Positions 51,274-60,263 of a DNA stretch of 64,000 bases are shown here, piece after piece. The position numbers and the translations under genes are program-made. The DNA is from a bacterium. GTDB taxonomy: Bacteria > UBA8248. The notes beneath the pieces were generated by a model. That model was not told where the DNA came from and ran no database searches. It saw only the letters and a list, made by a program, of their open reading frames with translations. The stretch spans positions 62,001-126,000 of the forward strand of contig JAJEJD010000032.1 in the NCBI GenBank assembly GCA_022828125.1, written 5' to 3'. Within the stretch, counting starts at the first letter, position 1, and each line of letters starts with the position of its first letter.

Positions 51274-51311
51274 CGGCTTGTTTGATTCTTACCTAAGAGG
51301 AGGAACACGAG

Positions 51312-52826
51312 ATGAAGAAGCTTTGGCTTTGGATAGTTGTTCTGTCGCTGCTGCTGCTCCCCGCGGGAGTGAAGGCGGCGCCCAAGGGGAAGGTGGTGCT
51401 GGGCATGGCCGGTGCGCTGACGACGTTCGATCCGCACACCTTCAGTTCCCTGCCGATTTCGATGCATCACCCGAACGTTTTCGAGACGCTGCTCGCGCGC
51501 GCTCCCGACGGCTCCATGACGAACCAGCTCGCCGAGAGCTACAAGATGGTGAGCCCCAAGGTATGGGAGTTCAAGCTCAGGAAGGGCGTGAAGTTCAGCA
51601 ACGGCGACCCCGTGAACGCGGCGGCTGTCAAGTTCAGCTTCGAACGGATTCTCGACCCCAAGATGAAATCGAGGCAGTACCGCTACTTCAAGAGCATGGC
51701 GAAACTGGAAGTGGTCGATGAGCACACGGTCCGGATTCACACGAAAAAACCCGACCCCATGCTCCCGCCGTTCCTGGCGATCTACGGCTTCATCGTGCCG
51801 CCTGACTACTACAAGAAACACGACAAGAAACACCTCTCTCGCAACCCGGTGGGCAGCGGTCCCTTCGTGATGAAGAAATGGCGCAAGGGCCAGGAAGTCG
51901 TCTACGAGGCGAACCCCAACGCCTGGAGAAAACCCAGGGTGAAGACGGCGGTCGTGAAGTTCATCCCCGAGTCCACCACGCGCGTCTCCGCGCTCATCTC
52001 GGGCGACGTGGACGTCATCGACAACCTGCCTCCGGCCCTGAGCGAGCGCGTCCGGGCGAGCGGCAAGACCGACGTCATCGCCAAGCAGTCGCCGCGCACC
52101 AACTACATCCTGATGGTGATCAAAGAGGGCGCGCCCTGGATGGACGTGCGGGTCCGCAGGGCCATGAACCTGGCGATCAACCGCGAGGCCATCACCAAGA
52201 ACGTGATGATGGGCTTCGCCAAATCGGTGGCGATCATTCAGGGTCCCGCAAGTTTCGGCTTCAACCCCGAACTCAAGCCCTACCCCTACGATCCCGCCCG
52301 GGCGAAGAAGCTGCTCGCCGAGGCCGGGTTCGCGAAGGGATTCTCCTTCGACGTGTACATCCCCCGCGGCCGCTTCATGATGGGCAAGGAAGCGCTCGAG
52401 GGCATCGCCGGACAGTGGGCGAAAGTCGGCCTCAAGGCCAACGTCCGCGTGATGGAATGGGGCGCGATGAAGAAGATCATCTTCAGCAAATACAAGAAGA
52501 ACGTGAAGCCGTTCCTGTACTATCTGGCGCGCATGAACACGGCCTTCAGCGCAGAGCACATGTTCGCCGGCGCCATCAGCAGCCGATCGGCCTACGGCGG
52601 ATTCCGCGACAAGGCCGTGGACGCGATGATCAACGACGCACGCTCGACGCTCGACAACAAGGCGCGGGAGAAGAAATACCAGAACATCGCCAAGGTTCTG
52701 CGTCATGAGAAGGTGCCGATCGTTCCGCTGTATCAGACCTTCCGCATCTTCGGCGCGAACAAGAAGATAGACTGGAAACCGCGCGCCGACGGAAAACTGA
52801 TAGCCGCAGAAGTCGGCCTCAAGTAG
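51312..52826 (+). CDS. Dipeptide/nickel-type ABC transporter substrate-binding protein
   Basis: 504 residues with a signal peptide (MKKLWLWIVVLSLLLLPAG, cleavage near KAAP). The family 5 extracellular binding protein fold shows MAGALTTFDPHTFSS, FETLLARAPDGSMTNQLAES, FKLRKGVKFSNGDPVNAA, KNPVGSGPF-like RNPVGSGPFVMKKW and LAGDVDVIDNLPP-like SGDVDVIDNLPP. These bind peptides, opines, nickel chelates or oligosaccharides. GAGGAGG lies directly upstream. It is followed by a stem-loop and then by permease genes. Confidence 0.92.
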   Translation: MKKLWLWIVVLSLLLLPAGVKAAPKGKVVLGMAGALTTFDPHTFSSLPISMHHPNVFETLLARAPDGSMTNQLAESYKMVSPKVWEFKLRKGVKFSNGDPVNAAAVKFSFERILDPKMKSRQYRYFKSMAKLEVVDEHTVRIHTKKPDPMLPPFLAIYGFIVPPDYYKKHDKKHLSRNPVGSGPFVMKKWRKGQEVVYEANPNAWRKPRVKTAVVKFIPESTTRVSALISGDVDVIDNLPPALSERVRASGKTDVIAKQSPRTNYILMVIKEGAPWMDVRVRRAMNLAINREAITKNVMMGFAKSVAIIQGPASFGFNPELKPYPYDPARAKKLLAEAGFAKGFSFDVYIPRGRFMMGKEALEGIAGQWAKVGLKANVRVMEWGAMKKIIFSKYKKNVKPFLYYLARMNTAFSAEHMFAGAISSRSAYGGFRDKAVDAMINDARSTLDNKAREKKYQNIAKVLRHEKVPIVPLYQTFRIFGANKKIDWKPRADGKLIAAEVGLK

Positions 52827-52852
52827 GTTCGACGCTTTCATTCGAAGCGACG

Positions 52853-52892
52853 CTCCGGCCGGGTGCGGTTATGAACCCCGCCCTGGCCGGAG
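52853..52892 (+). terminator. Stem-loop after the binding-protein gene (attenuator or 3'-stabiliser)
   Basis: CTCCGGCC (52853-52860) pairs with GGCCGGAG (52885-52892). The stem extends outwards imperfectly (ACG/CGT) and inwards through GGGTGCGG against CCCCGCCC. It lies 27 bp after the stop of the binding-protein gene and 110 bp before the permease. It resembles the placement of the hairpin at 38555 after the other binding protein, so both operons probably use a similar device to raise binding-protein levels. The rest of the gap holds no gene. Confidence 0.6.
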
Positions 52893-53001
52893 GCGTTCGT
52901 GAAATACCTGCCGCCGGGTGGTTTTCATCGGGCGCGATTCTCTGGTAACGAGGCGAACCTCGCCCTCGAATTAAGATGGCTCCACATCGCTGGGTGGCTC
53001 A

Positions 53002-53919
53002 ATGGCCGGATATGTCGTAAAGCGCTTGATTCAGGCAATCGTCCTCCTCAAGTGCGTCATGATCATCGTGTTTCTCCTGCTTCACATGACGGGCGACCCC
53101 GTCCTGGTGATGCTCGATACCGATGCGACCCACGAAGACATCGAGCACTTGAGGAAACTCATGGGGTTCGACCAGCCGCTCCACGTGCAGTACGGGCGTT
53201 TTTTCAAAAACGCCCTGCAGGGGAACTTCGGGGAATCCACCGAACACGGCGAATCGGCCATGGGCCTCGTTCTGGAGCATTTCCCGGCGACGATAGAGAT
53301 GGCGGTCGGCGCCTTCGTTTTCGCCGTGCTCATCGGGATTCCCTTCGGCTGTCTGGCAGCATTCAGAGAGGGTTCGACTTACGACAAGGGCTGCGTGGGA
53401 ATCACGGTGCTGATGCAGGCGGTTCCCGATTTCTGGCTGGCGATCATGTTCATCATGTTCTTCTCGGTGACGCTGGGGCTTCTGCCCTCCTTCGGTCGCG
53501 GCGGGTGGGAGCATTTCATCATGCCGGCTTTCGCCGCCTCCACGTATCACCTCGCCCGGCTCGCAAGGCTCATGCGCTCACAGATGCTCGAGGTGCTGCG
53601 CCAGGACTACATCACCACGGCGCGGGCGAAGGGGTTGAGCGAAAAGATCGTGCTCATGGTGCACGCTCTAAAGAACTCTTCGATTCCCATCGTGACCGTC
53701 ATGGGGCTGGATTTGGGGATTCTCCTCGGGGGAACCGTGATCATCGAGGTCGTTTTCGCGTGGCCGGGGGTCGGGCGACTGGTGGTCGATTCGATCGCGA
53801 ACCGTGATTTCCCGATCGTCCAAGCCGCCGTGTTTCTTCTGGCGTCGGGGTTCGTGATCATCAACCTAGCGGTGGACCTCGTATACGCCTATCTCGACCC
53901 GCGGATCAGTTACGAATGA
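53002..53919 (+). CDS. DppB-type ABC transporter permease
   Basis: 305 residues with six membrane helices and the DppB signature start: YVVKRLIQAIVLLKCVMIIVF, then GDPVLVMLDTDATHEDIEHLR, GFDQPLHVQYGRFF, and the EAA-type loop VLRQDYITTARAKGLSEKIV near residue 200. It brings peptide-like ligands through the inner membrane together with DppC. It overlaps the DppC gene by four bases (ATGA), so both are coupled. A weak ribosome binding site precedes the ATG. Confidence 0.93.
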   Translation: MAGYVVKRLIQAIVLLKCVMIIVFLLLHMTGDPVLVMLDTDATHEDIEHLRKLMGFDQPLHVQYGRFFKNALQGNFGESTEHGESAMGLVLEHFPATIEMAVGAFVFAVLIGIPFGCLAAFREGSTYDKGCVGITVLMQAVPDFWLAIMFIMFFSVTLGLLPSFGRGGWEHFIMPAFAASTYHLARLARLMRSQMLEVLRQDYITTARAKGLSEKIVLMVHALKNSSIPIVTVMGLDLGILLGGTVIIEVVFAWPGVGRLVVDSIANRDFPIVQAAVFLLASGFVIINLAVDLVYAYLDPRISYE

Positions 53920-54821
53920 GAGAACAAGCGCTCGCGATTCAGGAAACGATGGAACTCGAAGCGCTCCCGGAGCGCCCGAAGGTATGGGCGTCGCTTTGGA
54001 AGGATAAATCCGCACTCCTGGGCTGCGTGATCCTTCTCTCCGTGGTGGTGATGGCCGTCTTCGCGCCGCTGCTCGCCCCCATGGATCCGCAGGCCCAACT
54101 CCTGGACAGAAATCTCAAGCCGCCCATGTGGTCGGACGGCCAGCAAATCTATCTCCTCGGCACGGACCACCTGGGTCGGGATTTTCTGAGCCGCCTCATC
54201 TACGGCGCGCGCATCTCGCTGCTGGTGGGCTTTTTCGCCGTTTTGCTCACGGGATGTTTCGGGCTTTGCGTAGGGCTGGTGGCGGGCTATTTCGGCGGGA
54301 AGGTGGATTTCCTGCTCATGCGGCTCGTGGACCTCGTGCTCTCGTTTCCGTTCATATTGCTGGCCCTGGCGACCATCGCCATCGTGGGGCCGAGCCTCGT
54401 CGTGCTCATTCTCGTGATGTCGATGCGCATCTGGGTCATCTACGCCCGCGTCGTGCGCGGCGAGGTGCTCACGCTGCGCGAACAGGAGTTCGTCCAGGCG
54501 GCGCGGAGCATCGGCGGGAGTCATTTCCGCATCATCGTCCGCCACATTCTTCCGAACGTGCTGGCGCCCGTCATCATCATCGCCTCCCTGTATCTCGGAA
54601 GGATGATCATCATCGAGGCGGGCCTGAGCTTCCTGGGTCTCGGCGTGCCGCCGCCCACGCCCACCTGGGGCGGTCTGCTGAGCGACGGGAAGGTGCATCT
54701 CTACACCTCCTGGTGGGTCGTCACCCTGCCCGGACTGGCGATTACGGTGACGGTTCTGGGGGCGAACCTGGTGGGCGATTGGCTGAGAAACGTGCTGGAC
54801 CCGCGTTTGAAATCGGTGTGA
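53916..54821 (+). CDS. DppC-type ABC transporter permease
   Basis: 301 residues with the OppC_N segment (KDKSALLGCVILLSVVVMAVFAPLL), the PMWSDGQQIYLLGTDHLGRDF motif and the EAA loop LREQEFVQAARSIGGSHFRI, followed by FLGLGVPPPTPTWGGLLSDG. It is the partner of DppB. No DppD or DppF ATPase follows. The next gene is a Gfo/Idh dehydrogenase, so this importer must borrow ATPases encoded elsewhere. Confidence 0.93.
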   Translation: MREQALAIQETMELEALPERPKVWASLWKDKSALLGCVILLSVVVMAVFAPLLAPMDPQAQLLDRNLKPPMWSDGQQIYLLGTDHLGRDFLSRLIYGARISLLVGFFAVLLTGCFGLCVGLVAGYFGGKVDFLLMRLVDLVLSFPFILLALATIAIVGPSLVVLILVMSMRIWVIYARVVRGEVLTLREQEFVQAARSIGGSHFRIIVRHILPNVLAPVIIIASLYLGRMIIIEAGLSFLGLGVPPPTPTWGGLLSDGKVHLYTSWWVVTLPGLAITVTVLGANLVGDWLRNVLDPRLKSV

Positions 54822-54850
54822 GTTCGTTGAGGAATGAGGAGAAAAGTTAG

Positions 54851-55882
54851 ATGAGCGATCCATTGAGGGTGGCCGTGGTCGGGCTGGGCCGCTGGGGCAA
54901 CACGCTGGCGTCCTACATCGAGAGAACGCCCGGGATGAAGATCACCACATGCTTCACCAGAACGCCCGAAAAACGAAAGGCGTTCCGTGAGAAATTCTCG
55001 TGCGGTGAAGAGGCGAGCTACGAGGATGTGGTGCGGAGTCCCGATGTGGACGCCGTCGTTATCGCGGCGCCCAACAACAAGCACGCCGAACTCGCAATGG
55101 CGGCGGCCGAGCAAGGGAAGCACGTGCTCGTCGACAAGCCGATCGCCGCTTCCATCCCGGATGCCAAGAGGATGATCCGCGCGTGTGAGGACGCCGGCGT
55201 CACCCTGGGCGTAGGCGCGAGTTCGAGATGGCTCAGGGGCCATCGCCTCTTCAAGCAACTGCTCGATGAGGGAACCATCGGCACCCTGGCGATGGCCGAG
55301 ACCAACTACTCGAACGACCGGGGGCTTCACTACACGCCGGACAACTGGCAATGGTACGCGGAAGGCTCCCCCGGCGGCCCGCTCCTCCAGGTGGCCATCC
55401 ACCAGGTGGACAACCTGCTCTATCTCTACGGGCCCATCAAACGCGCCTCTGCGGCGTTCAGCAAAATAAAGACAAAATCGGAAATTCCCGACGTGAGCGT
55501 CGTGTGGTTCGAGTTCGAATCCGGCCTGCTCGGCACGCTGGGGACGAGCTTCATCAGCCCGCGCACGCCGAACGGGCGCTACACCTACTTCATGAACGCC
55601 TACGGGGATGAGGCGAACCTCTACCACGACAGGTGGGAGGGCATCAAAATCCTGCGACCGGACGGGGAGAAGCGAGAAGAGATCCCCTATGAGGAATACC
55701 CCAGGCAGGATTACCTGATAGAGGAGTTCAAGGATTTCGAAGGCGCCGTCCGGGAAGGTCGCCCGCCCGAGGTGGGCGGACCCGAAGGACTCCACGTTCT
55801 GGGCGCCGTGTGGGCGGCCATGCGCTCCTGGGAGCGCGGCGAGCCCGTGGAAGTGGCGGAGGTGCTCGAAGAAGGCGATTAG
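54851..55882 (+). CDS. Gfo/Idh/MocA-family oxidoreductase
   Basis: 343 residues with the N-terminal Rossmann fold (VAVVGLGRWGNTLASYI), the family motif KHVLVDKPIAASIPDAKRM (EKP variant, DKP) and a C-terminal substrate domain with LLQVAIHQVDNLLYLYGPI, in which the conserved HxxD pattern is present. It oxidises or reduces a sugar, inositol or similar polyol with NAD(P). It is 29 bp after dppC. A second family member at 59032 lies in the same operon, so they may act in sequence on the imported compound. Confidence 0.9.
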   Translation: MSDPLRVAVVGLGRWGNTLASYIERTPGMKITTCFTRTPEKRKAFREKFSCGEEASYEDVVRSPDVDAVVIAAPNNKHAELAMAAAEQGKHVLVDKPIAASIPDAKRMIRACEDAGVTLGVGASSRWLRGHRLFKQLLDEGTIGTLAMAETNYSNDRGLHYTPDNWQWYAEGSPGGPLLQVAIHQVDNLLYLYGPIKRASAAFSKIKTKSEIPDVSVVWFEFESGLLGTLGTSFISPRTPNGRYTYFMNAYGDEANLYHDRWEGIKILRPDGEKREEIPYEEYPRQDYLIEEFKDFEGAVREGRPPEVGGPEGLHVLGAVWAAMRSWERGEPVEVAEVLEEGD

Positions 55883-55936
55883 ACGCGAATGGCTCCGGCG
55901 GGGTAGACCCGCCCATCACCGGAAGGAAGGAGACCC

Positions 55937-57214
55937 ATGTACGACTACCGAATGACGGATGAGCAAAAAGAGTATCAAAGAATCGCGCATGAATTCGCGC
56001 GGGACGAAATCCGGCCCATCAGCCTGGAACTGGATCACAAGGAAGACCCGCTGGATTGCGCCTACATGCCCCATCTTCTCGAAAAACTCGACAAGACGGG
56101 CCTGAGGACGATGAGCATCCCCAGGGAATACGGCGGCGGTGGCGTGAACGATTTGCTCACACACTGCATCGTGGGCGAGGAGATCTCCTGGGGCGACAGG
56201 GGCGCCACGGGGTTCATGCTCTCCTCCACTAAGATCGCTCACATCCTATCCAGCGAGCTTTTGGGAAACCCGGAACTGGCGGACTACTGGATGCGCGAGT
56301 ACGTGAGCGACCCCACGTTCCTCATCGGCACGGCGACGACCGAGCCACAATCGGGTTCGGAGAACCAGCTCCCCTACAACGGGGCGGACGGCGGATACCA
56401 GACCACCGCCGTGCTCGACGGGGACAACTACATCGTGAACGGCAAGAAGCACTTCATCTCCAACGTCGGCTGGGCGCGGCTCATGTTCACGTTCGTGCGA
56501 ACGAACCCCGACGTGGGCGTCGAGCAGGGGGCTTCCCTCCTCATGGTACCCACGGATGCACCCGGCGTGAAGATGGGCAAGGTGCACAACAAAATGGGCT
56601 ATCGCCTGAACCAGAACGCGGAGATCATCTTCGAGGACGCGATAATCCCCGCCAAGTACCGCCTGGGACCCGAGAACTGCGGCGTCTCCTATATCCGGCG
56701 CCACCTGCGCGGCGACGCCCTCATCAACGCGGCCGGCCAGATCGGCGTGGCGCGCGCGGCGTATGAGAAATCGCTCGAATTCGCGCAAAACCGCAAACAG
56801 AGCGGACGACCCATAGCGCACCACCAGTCGGTCGGCATCAAGCTCGTCGACATGTACACGAAAATCCAGGCGGCGCGCGCCTACGTGCACTACGCGGCGT
56901 GGCGTCAGGACATGCGCCACGAGATTCCCATCGACCCGCCCATGACGCTCACCGCCAGCGCCTTCGCGCACGAGATCTCCTGCGACGTCACGAAGATGGC
57001 GATGGAGATACACGCGGGCGTGGGCGTGCAGCGCGAGAATTTTCTCGAAAAATGGTTCCGCGACACGCACAACATGCTTTTCTCGAGCGACGGCGGAAAC
57101 AACATGAAGAAGGTGCGCGCGATGTACGCCATCACCGGCGAGTGGGGCGCGCGGAGCGAGGAGGAAAACCCCGTGCCTGGCGGCGCCTACGTCGCCGTCG
57201 GTGACGGACTCTAG
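55937..57214 (+). CDS. Acyl-CoA dehydrogenase-family flavoprotein with Asp at the catalytic base position
   Basis: 425 residues with the usual three-domain layout: N-terminal helical (MTDEQKEYQRIAHEFARDEI), middle beta with TTEPQSGSEN and YIVNGKKHFISNVGWARLMF, and C-terminal helical with RKQSGRPIAHHQSVGIKL and GVGVQRENFLEKWFRDTHNM. The usual EGT near the end is replaced by SSDGGNN (Asp385). Asp serves as base in nitroalkane oxidase of the same family, so the substrate may not be an acyl-CoA. The 3' end of the gene overlaps the upstream reading of the VOC gene. It lies in the GntR-controlled operon. Confidence 0.85.
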   Translation: MYDYRMTDEQKEYQRIAHEFARDEIRPISLELDHKEDPLDCAYMPHLLEKLDKTGLRTMSIPREYGGGGVNDLLTHCIVGEEISWGDRGATGFMLSSTKIAHILSSELLGNPELADYWMREYVSDPTFLIGTATTEPQSGSENQLPYNGADGGYQTTAVLDGDNYIVNGKKHFISNVGWARLMFTFVRTNPDVGVEQGASLLMVPTDAPGVKMGKVHNKMGYRLNQNAEIIFEDAIIPAKYRLGPENCGVSYIRRHLRGDALINAAGQIGVARAAYEKSLEFAQNRKQSGRPIAHHQSVGIKLVDMYTKIQAARAYVHYAAWRQDMRHEIPIDPPMTLTASAFAHEISCDVTKMAMEIHAGVGVQRENFLEKWFRDTHNMLFSSDGGNNMKKVRAMYAITGEWGARSEEENPVPGGAYVAVGDGL

Positions 57215-57242
57215 GACCATCACGAACAAGGGAGGAAAAAGG

Positions 57243-57626
57243 GTGGCATCACGAACCCATCACGTGCACCACGTCGCCAAGGACCCCCAGGCGGCGGCGG
57301 ATTTCTACATCAACCACTTCGGCGGCGAGCTGTTCACGCCCGAGATCGAATACCGGGGCTCTTCCTACATCAGCGTCATGCTGGGCGAGGTGGAGATCCG
57401 CATTCGCGGCTTGAGAGACGATGAAGACGATTCCATGGCCAAGGTGGGCCGCGGCCTTCACCACTTCGGAATCCAGGTGGAAGGCATCGACGAGGTGGCC
57501 GAACGCCTCGAGAAAGCGGGCGTCGTCTTCACGAAAAAGCCGGGGGACGGCGTTCTGGGTTCGAGGACGGCCTTCATCATCGCGCCCGATAACGTCGTGA
57601 TCGAACTGGTGGAAGAACCTGAATAA
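57243..57626 (+). CDS. VOC-superfamily (glyoxalase/dioxygenase) protein
   Basis: The start is a GTG at 57243 with GGGAGG upstream, giving 127 residues: HHVHHVAKDPQAAADFYINHF with the first metal histidine, then GRGLHHFGIQVEGIDEVAERL with the second histidine and EGID pattern, and VVIELVEEPE with a terminal Glu. The H-H-E triad of vicinal oxygen chelate enzymes is present, with one pair of paired-beta modules. It may be an isomerase, lyase or dioxygenase on a small oxygenated substrate. It sits 28 bp after the acyl-CoA dehydrogenase-like gene. Confidence 0.82.
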   Translation: MASRTHHVHHVAKDPQAAADFYINHFGGELFTPEIEYRGSSYISVMLGEVEIRIRGLRDDEDDSMAKVGRGLHHFGIQVEGIDEVAERLEKAGVVFTKKPGDGVLGSRTAFIIAPDNVVIELVEEPE

Positions 57627-57656
57627 CGATTCGTTTGCACACAGGAGAAAGACCTG

Positions 57657-58877
57657 ATGCCGGGATTCGCGCGGGGCCAATTCAACGTCGACTATGAAGA
57701 ACGCGTCGACGTGGGCGCACTTCGCCGAAAGCGCGTGGAGAAGGCGCAAAAAGCGATGGCCGAGCAGGATATCGACGCCCTTTTCCTCTGGAAGGTCGAG
57801 AACGTGCGCTACCTCACGAGCATGCGCTCCTCTTTTCTGGCGCACAGGGAAGGTACGAGAAACGCCGTCATTCTCCCGCGAGAGGGAAGAGCGCACATCA
57901 TGACGAACGGCGGGGAGATACCCCGCGTCTCGCGCGACATGCCCTGGATAGAGAAATTCCATCACCTGGCGAAGATGGAGGAACAGCCCCTCGTGGACAA
58001 GATGATCCGCGAGACGCTGCGCCCCCTCTTCGAGGAGATGGGCCTCATCGGCAAGCGGGTGGGCCTGGACCTCATGACGTTCATCCAGTTCAGCGCCTAC
58101 CAGAAACATCTGGACGACGTGGAGTTCGTGAACGGCGATTCGTTCATGCACAAGGTGCGCCGGCACAAGATGCCCGAGGAGGTCTACATGATCCGCGAGG
58201 CCTGCGCGATCGCCGACGCCGTGAACGAGGAGGCCATGGACAGCGTGCGGGCGGGAAAGCGCGAGTGCGACGTGGCGGCGGACGCGATGAAGGTGCTCCA
58301 CCACTACGGGGGCGAAATGGCGCACCTGGTCTCCCCTTTCGTCGCCTCGGGCGAGCACATGTCGCCGCCCTACCGCTTCGCGAGCGACAAGATCATCCGA
58401 AGCGGCGACCTGGTGTTCATCGACATCGGCGCGCAGTGGAACGGATATTTCGGCGACGTGGCCCGGACGATGATCTGCGGAAAGCCCTCGAAACGGCAAA
58501 AGGAGATCTACACCGCCGTGCATGAATCCCTGCAGTTGGGACTCGAGCGCACCCGCCCCGGTTTCACCAACAAGCAGGTGGCCGAGCGAATCTGGGAGAC
58601 GGGCGAGAAATACGGTTTGAGAAAGAACTGGTTCTCGCTCAGCATCGGCCACGCGGTAGGAACCTCGCCCAACGAACCTCCCTACATCGGCGAGCCCGAC
58701 CCCGATTCCGAAGAAGTCGATCTCGAGCCCGGCATGGTCTTCGCCATCGAGCCGCTCATCTGGGTGCCCGACGTCCCCGGAGGCGGCGGCGTGCGCATCG
58801 AGGAGACGGTGCTCATCACCGAAGAAGGCCATGAGGTGTTGACGCGCTCGCGCATGGACGACCGCCTGCTTCTTTGA
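57657..58877 (+). CDS. M24-family metallopeptidase (Xaa-Pro aminopeptidase-like)
   Basis: 406 residues. The C-terminal catalytic domain keeps the full metal set: LVFIDIGAQWNGYFGDVART (two Asp), SIGHAVGTSPNEPP (His), AIEPLIW (Glu) and RIEETVLITEEGHEVL (Glu). The N-terminal domain (about 1-170) includes RYLTSMRSSFLAHREGTRNAV and resembles creatinase/prolidase. It should cleave Xaa-Pro bonds or a related C-N bond. It contrasts with the degenerate paralogue at 50131 in the same operon, so the two may work on different steps of one substrate. Confidence 0.9.
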   Translation: MPGFARGQFNVDYEERVDVGALRRKRVEKAQKAMAEQDIDALFLWKVENVRYLTSMRSSFLAHREGTRNAVILPREGRAHIMTNGGEIPRVSRDMPWIEKFHHLAKMEEQPLVDKMIRETLRPLFEEMGLIGKRVGLDLMTFIQFSAYQKHLDDVEFVNGDSFMHKVRRHKMPEEVYMIREACAIADAVNEEAMDSVRAGKRECDVAADAMKVLHHYGGEMAHLVSPFVASGEHMSPPYRFASDKIIRSGDLVFIDIGAQWNGYFGDVARTMICGKPSKRQKEIYTAVHESLQLGLERTRPGFTNKQVAERIWETGEKYGLRKNWFSLSIGHAVGTSPNEPPYIGEPDPDSEEVDLEPGMVFAIEPLIWVPDVPGGGGVRIEETVLITEEGHEVLTRSRMDDRLLL

Positions 58878-59031
58878 GGCGCGCCGCCTCGCCAGACCAA
58901 TCCCCGGAAAACTCCCGGACATTCAAGACGGCGACTTGCCTGCTGCGACTCGCGATCCCGATTGAAGGCGAGTCGTACGGGGCGTAGAATGCCGCGCGTT
59001 GTTCCTGTCCAAGTCATTGAGGAGGCTCGCC

Positions 59032-60132
59032 TTGACGCTTTTCCATAGAACCGAACTCGGTGTCGCCGTCGTGGGCGCCGGACGCATCGGCACACACCGA
59101 TCGCGCCTCGCGGCGCAACACCCCGCCGTGCGCTTCCTGGCGATCTCGGACGCCGAGCCCGAGCGCGCGAAGGCCCTGGGCGCGCGCGTGGACGCGCAGG
59201 TAACATCGGGCAGCAACGAGGAGGTGATCTCCCATCCCGACGTGGGCGCCGTCATCGTCTCGACTTCCGAGTTCGCTCACGTGGAGCCGGTGCTCCAGGC
59301 GCTCGAACTCGGCAAGCCCGTTCTGGTGGAAAAGCCCATCGCCATGACCCTGGAGGACGCCGACCGCCTGCTCACCGCGGCGGAGAGATACGATACCGAC
59401 CTCCGGGTGGGCTACATCATGCGCTACAAGCGGCGCTATTTCCTCGGAAAAGAGCAGATACAGCAGGGCCGCCTCGGGAGACTCATCGGCGCTACGGGCC
59501 GCGTGTTCAACACCAGGGCGCAGGCGTTCGAAATTCTCAAGCGCTCGGCCGACGCCACGCCCGTTCTCGACGTCCTCACCTACTGGGTCGACATGATGTG
59601 CTGGTTCATGGAGGGAAACCCGCCCGTCGAGGTGGTCTGCCGGGGAGGCGGCTTCGTCTTCAAGGAGGCGGGCTACCCCAAGGTGGACGACGTGAGTTGG
59701 ACGATCATGACCTTCGCCGACGGCGCGACCGTGAACTTAGGGATATGCTACGCGCTACCCGCGAAATACCCCACCGCGGGGCAGAGCATTCGTCTCGAAG
59801 TCATCGGCACGGACGGCGTGATGCTCTTCGATGAGGACCACAAAGAGAACATCCTCTACACCGAAAAGGGCTACCCCCACGCCTACGTCCCCGACCACCA
59901 CCTGCCGATGGTCTTTCTCGGCAGCACGTCTTCGGGTGACTGGGCGCTCGACACCATGTACGGCCCCATCGGCGATGAGACGAGGAGCTGGCTGGACCAC
60001 CTCGCCACGGGGCGGCCCTGTCATCTCGCCACGGCGGAGGACGCGCGCCAGACCCTGGAGGTGACCATCGCCATGGAGGAATCGGCGCGCACCGGCGACG
60101 CCGTAAAACTCCCCCTGGGAGAGGGGCACTAG
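59032..60132 (+). CDS. Gfo/Idh/MocA-family oxidoreductase (inositol 2-dehydrogenase-like)
   Basis: The start is a TTG at 59032 with GAGGAGG upstream, giving 366 residues. Rossmann start LGVAVVGAGRIGTHRSRL, VLVEKPIAMTLEDADRLL (EKP) and a central YIMRYKRRYFLGKEQIQQGR followed by a C-terminal domain with LDVLTYWVDMMCWFME. The DVLTYWVDMM pattern resembles inositol dehydrogenase-type members where HxxD is replaced. It is the last clearly operon-linked gene before MalQ, 154 bp after the M24 gene. Confidence 0.88.
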   Translation: MTLFHRTELGVAVVGAGRIGTHRSRLAAQHPAVRFLAISDAEPERAKALGARVDAQVTSGSNEEVISHPDVGAVIVSTSEFAHVEPVLQALELGKPVLVEKPIAMTLEDADRLLTAAERYDTDLRVGYIMRYKRRYFLGKEQIQQGRLGRLIGATGRVFNTRAQAFEILKRSADATPVLDVLTYWVDMMCWFMEGNPPVEVVCRGGGFVFKEAGYPKVDDVSWTIMTFADGATVNLGICYALPAKYPTAGQSIRLEVIGTDGVMLFDEDHKENILYTEKGYPHAYVPDHHLPMVFLGSTSSGDWALDTMYGPIGDETRSWLDHLATGRPCHLATAEDARQTLEVTIAMEESARTGDAVKLPLGEGH

Positions 60133-60263
60133 CCATTATGCTTTTTTCCTTGAACAAACGGCGCGCGCCGTGCCATATCTGTATGCAGACGGCGAACCCG
60201 GCGCCGCGCCCGGCGCAAGGTGAAGCGAAGGCGCAAAATTTTCTCCGGTGAACGGGCCTTGGA

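Noticed and set aside
51228-52841. A 537-codon frame on the minus strand opposite the dipeptide-type binding protein
   Set aside because: It is antisense to a clear family 5 binding protein, is rich in Arg/His/Gly/Val from high-GC codon mirroring, and has no recognisable motif.
57249-58922. A 557-codon minus-strand frame across the VOC and M24 genes
   Set aside because: It spans two well-supported plus-strand genes in antisense, with His/Val/Asp-rich mirror composition and no domain.
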